64,000 nucleotides of DNA from Bradyrhizobium diazoefficiens (lineage in GTDB: Bacteria; Pseudomonadota; Alphaproteobacteria; Rhizobiales; Xanthobacteraceae), in the NCBI RefSeq assembly GCF_018131185.1, contig NZ_JAFCJE010000014.1, positions 21,906-85,905 on the forward strand. Reading direction: 5' to 3'. Within the stretch, counting starts at the first letter, position 1; each line of letters begins with the position of its first letter. The notes beneath the pieces were generated by a model. The model was not told the DNA's origin. It saw only the letters and a list, made by a program, of their open reading frames with translations, and ran no database searches. Below are positions 62,812 through 64,000 of this stretch, piece after piece. A program made the position numbers and the translations under genes.

Positions 62812-63717
62812 ATGGAACTGCGGACAATCATACGGACGGACGTCGCGGCATCGGCGATCGCCCATCTGACGCTGGTGGGGCTGATCATCCTGATCAGCGA
62901 GGTCCATCCGTTCCACGCCGCGCCGCCTGAGACTGTTGCGGTCGACATCGTCACGCCGGAGCAGGTGAAGCAGGAGGAAGAGAAGGCCGAGGAGAAAGCC
63001 CAGGAGGAGGCGAAGCAGAAGCCGCCGGAGCCGAAACCCGATCTGAAATTGCCGAAGCTGGATTTCACCGACAAGGACAAGGCGGAAGTAGCACCGAATC
63101 CTGCGGCCAAGCAGCAGGCGGCCGCGCCGTCGCCGACACCACGGGCCTCGCCCGAGCCGGCGCAGAAACAGACGCAACCGTTGGAGGCGCCGAAGCAGCG
63201 CGAGGCCAACGTGCAACCGCAGCCTCAGCCATCGCCGCCGCAAACCGTGCCCGAGCCGCAGGCCGCGCCGCAGCCGGCCTATCAGGCTCCGCAGCCTGAC
63301 GTCACCATCAAGTACGGCGTCATGCTCGGCCTGCCGCCTGAATTGCCGGCGGCACTGTCGAAAGACACTCCCAAGGACGATGGCGGCGACGGCAAGGATT
63401 CGATTGCAGCCAAGCTGCCGGCCGAAATCATTGCCGCGCTCCGCAGCCACTTGCGGCGGTGTGCGAAATTGCCGGCCGGCCTCAGCCCGACCGACAGCGT
63501 CCACATCAAGCTCCGCACGGTGTTCGCCACCGACGGCACGTTGGCGCGCGAGCCGATCCTGCTCCAAGCCCCGCCATCCACAAAAGGGGTGGCCCTCGTG
63601 AAGTCCGCAATCAGCGCAGTTCAGGACTGCCAGCCCTATAAGATGCTGCCCGCCAATCTGTACGAGGAATGGAAGGTGCTGGACCTGCCGTTCAGCCCGC
63701 GGGATTTCGGCGGGTAG
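62812..63717 (+). CDS. TonB/TolA-like protein with a proline-rich linker
   Basis: A 301-residue protein. One N-terminal membrane anchor (about 14-31, ASAIAHLTLVGLIILIS) leads to a long Glu/Lys then Pro/Gln-rich periplasmic linker (about 50-165). The last about 100 residues form a small folded domain with two cysteines (RSHLRRCAKLPAG, SAVQDCQPYKML), resembling a TolA/TonB C-terminal domain. It probably spans the periplasm. No ExbB/ExbD genes are adjacent. It starts at ATG 62812. Confidence 0.78.
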   Translation: MELRTIIRTDVAASAIAHLTLVGLIILISEVHPFHAAPPETVAVDIVTPEQVKQEEEKAEEKAQEEAKQKPPEPKPDLKLPKLDFTDKDKAEVAPNPAAKQQAAAPSPTPRASPEPAQKQTQPLEAPKQREANVQPQPQPSPPQTVPEPQAAPQPAYQAPQPDVTIKYGVMLGLPPELPAALSKDTPKDDGGDGKDSIAAKLPAEIIAALRSHLRRCAKLPAGLSPTDSVHIKLRTVFATDGTLAREPILLQAPPSTKGVALVKSAISAVQDCQPYKMLPANLYEEWKVLDLPFSPRDFGG

Positions 63718-64000
63718 CTTTCAGGTCCTTGTAGCCCGGGTGAGCGCAGCGATACCCGGGACAGCATCGTAGGGGGGCAAAGCGACTTCTCCGCCGTAGC
63801 TCGAAGAGCGAAGGCGGAAGCGTGCCCACGAGCGTCCGAACTTGTGAAAGATCGTGGGCACGGCGCTTTGCGTCTTTGCCGCACCCTGCGGCGCCTTGCT
63901 GTGTCGGCCTCTGTCAATCCAGCGTCGCAAAAATATTCCACTTTACCGAAATTCGGTTTCGGCGTATGTGTCGTGCATCCCGGCTCACTCAAGAGGGGCG
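63718..64000. repeat. Dispersed intergenic repeat remnants at the right edge
   Basis: No gene is seen. AGCCCGGGT and ACCCGGGAC near 63733-63762 are inverted arms. A stretch beginning GTAGCTCGAAGAGCGAAGGC and a later AAAAATATTCCACTTTACCG resemble widely dispersed Bradyrhizobium repeat cassettes. The sequence runs past the window edge. Confidence 0.5.

Overview
This window is a piece of a high-GC alphaproteobacterial chromosome, most likely Bradyrhizobium or a close relative. The evidence is the strong G/C bias at third codon positions, the mix of families (EcfG-type promoter boxes, PAS/HWE sensor kinases, a CheB-CheR-PAS-HWE fusion, many tiny Bradyrhizobium-like orphan proteins), and palindromic intergenic repeats of the kind scattered through Bradyrhizobium genomes (near 5.6, 14.0, 20.1, 61.3 and 63.8 kb). 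No IS element, phage gene, CRISPR array or rRNA was seen. One tRNA (Leu, GAG) lies at 29.3 kb.

Layout. 0-2.4 kb: aromatic meta-cleavage genes (flavin hydroxylase, IclR regulator, divergent extradiol dioxygenase). 2.4-5.6 kb: a NarL-type two-component pair and a secreted protein with two similar halves. 5.6-11 kb: sugar-acid catabolism (two dehydrogenases and an enolase-superfamily dehydratase facing a GntR regulator and an MFS transporter). 11-14 kb: ArsB-like and MFS transporters plus a 78-residue membrane protein. 14-23 kb: two PAS hybrid kinases, a zinc peptidase, a biotin-dependent carboxylase subunit, a PEP-mutase-superfamily lyase and acylphosphatase. 23-27 kb: a GbsR/MarR operon with DUF4166 and a membrane-anchored epimerase, then LysR and tautomerase. 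27-31 kb: a single-domain DnaB-like helicase, LipB, FliN-like protein, tRNA-Leu and a zinc-chaperone operon behind a 28-bp Zur-like palindrome. 31-34 kb: small membrane or exported proteins and a WD40-cytochrome c fusion.

34-45.5 kb is the largest functional block: a respiratory formate dehydrogenase. It has a Tat-exported molybdopterin subunit (Cys instead of selenocysteine), an iron-sulfur subunit, a cytochrome b subunit, a small Tat protein, an HTH-TorD chaperone, a polyferredoxin-like protein, and five overlapping accessory genes (lipoate-ligase-like, DUF6505, DUF6352, DUF3305, DUF3306) whose roles are largely unknown. 

46-54 kb holds signalling genes (stand-alone receiver, a doubly damaged CheB pseudogene, an intact 1056-residue CheB-CheR-PAS-HWE protein translationally coupled to a Crp/Fnr regulator) and a cluster of stress-type mini-proteins. 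54-64 kb holds redox enzymes, two polysaccharide deacetylases, MgtE, a small HTH protein ending in a 13-bp minisatellite, an aldo/keto reductase and a TonB/TolA-like protein. 

Most interesting points: the FDH accessory module; two gaplessly alignable 78-residue membrane proteins 20 kb apart; a predicted leaderless regulator gene whose start codon lies inside a perfect palindrome; and several genes below usual annotation size.
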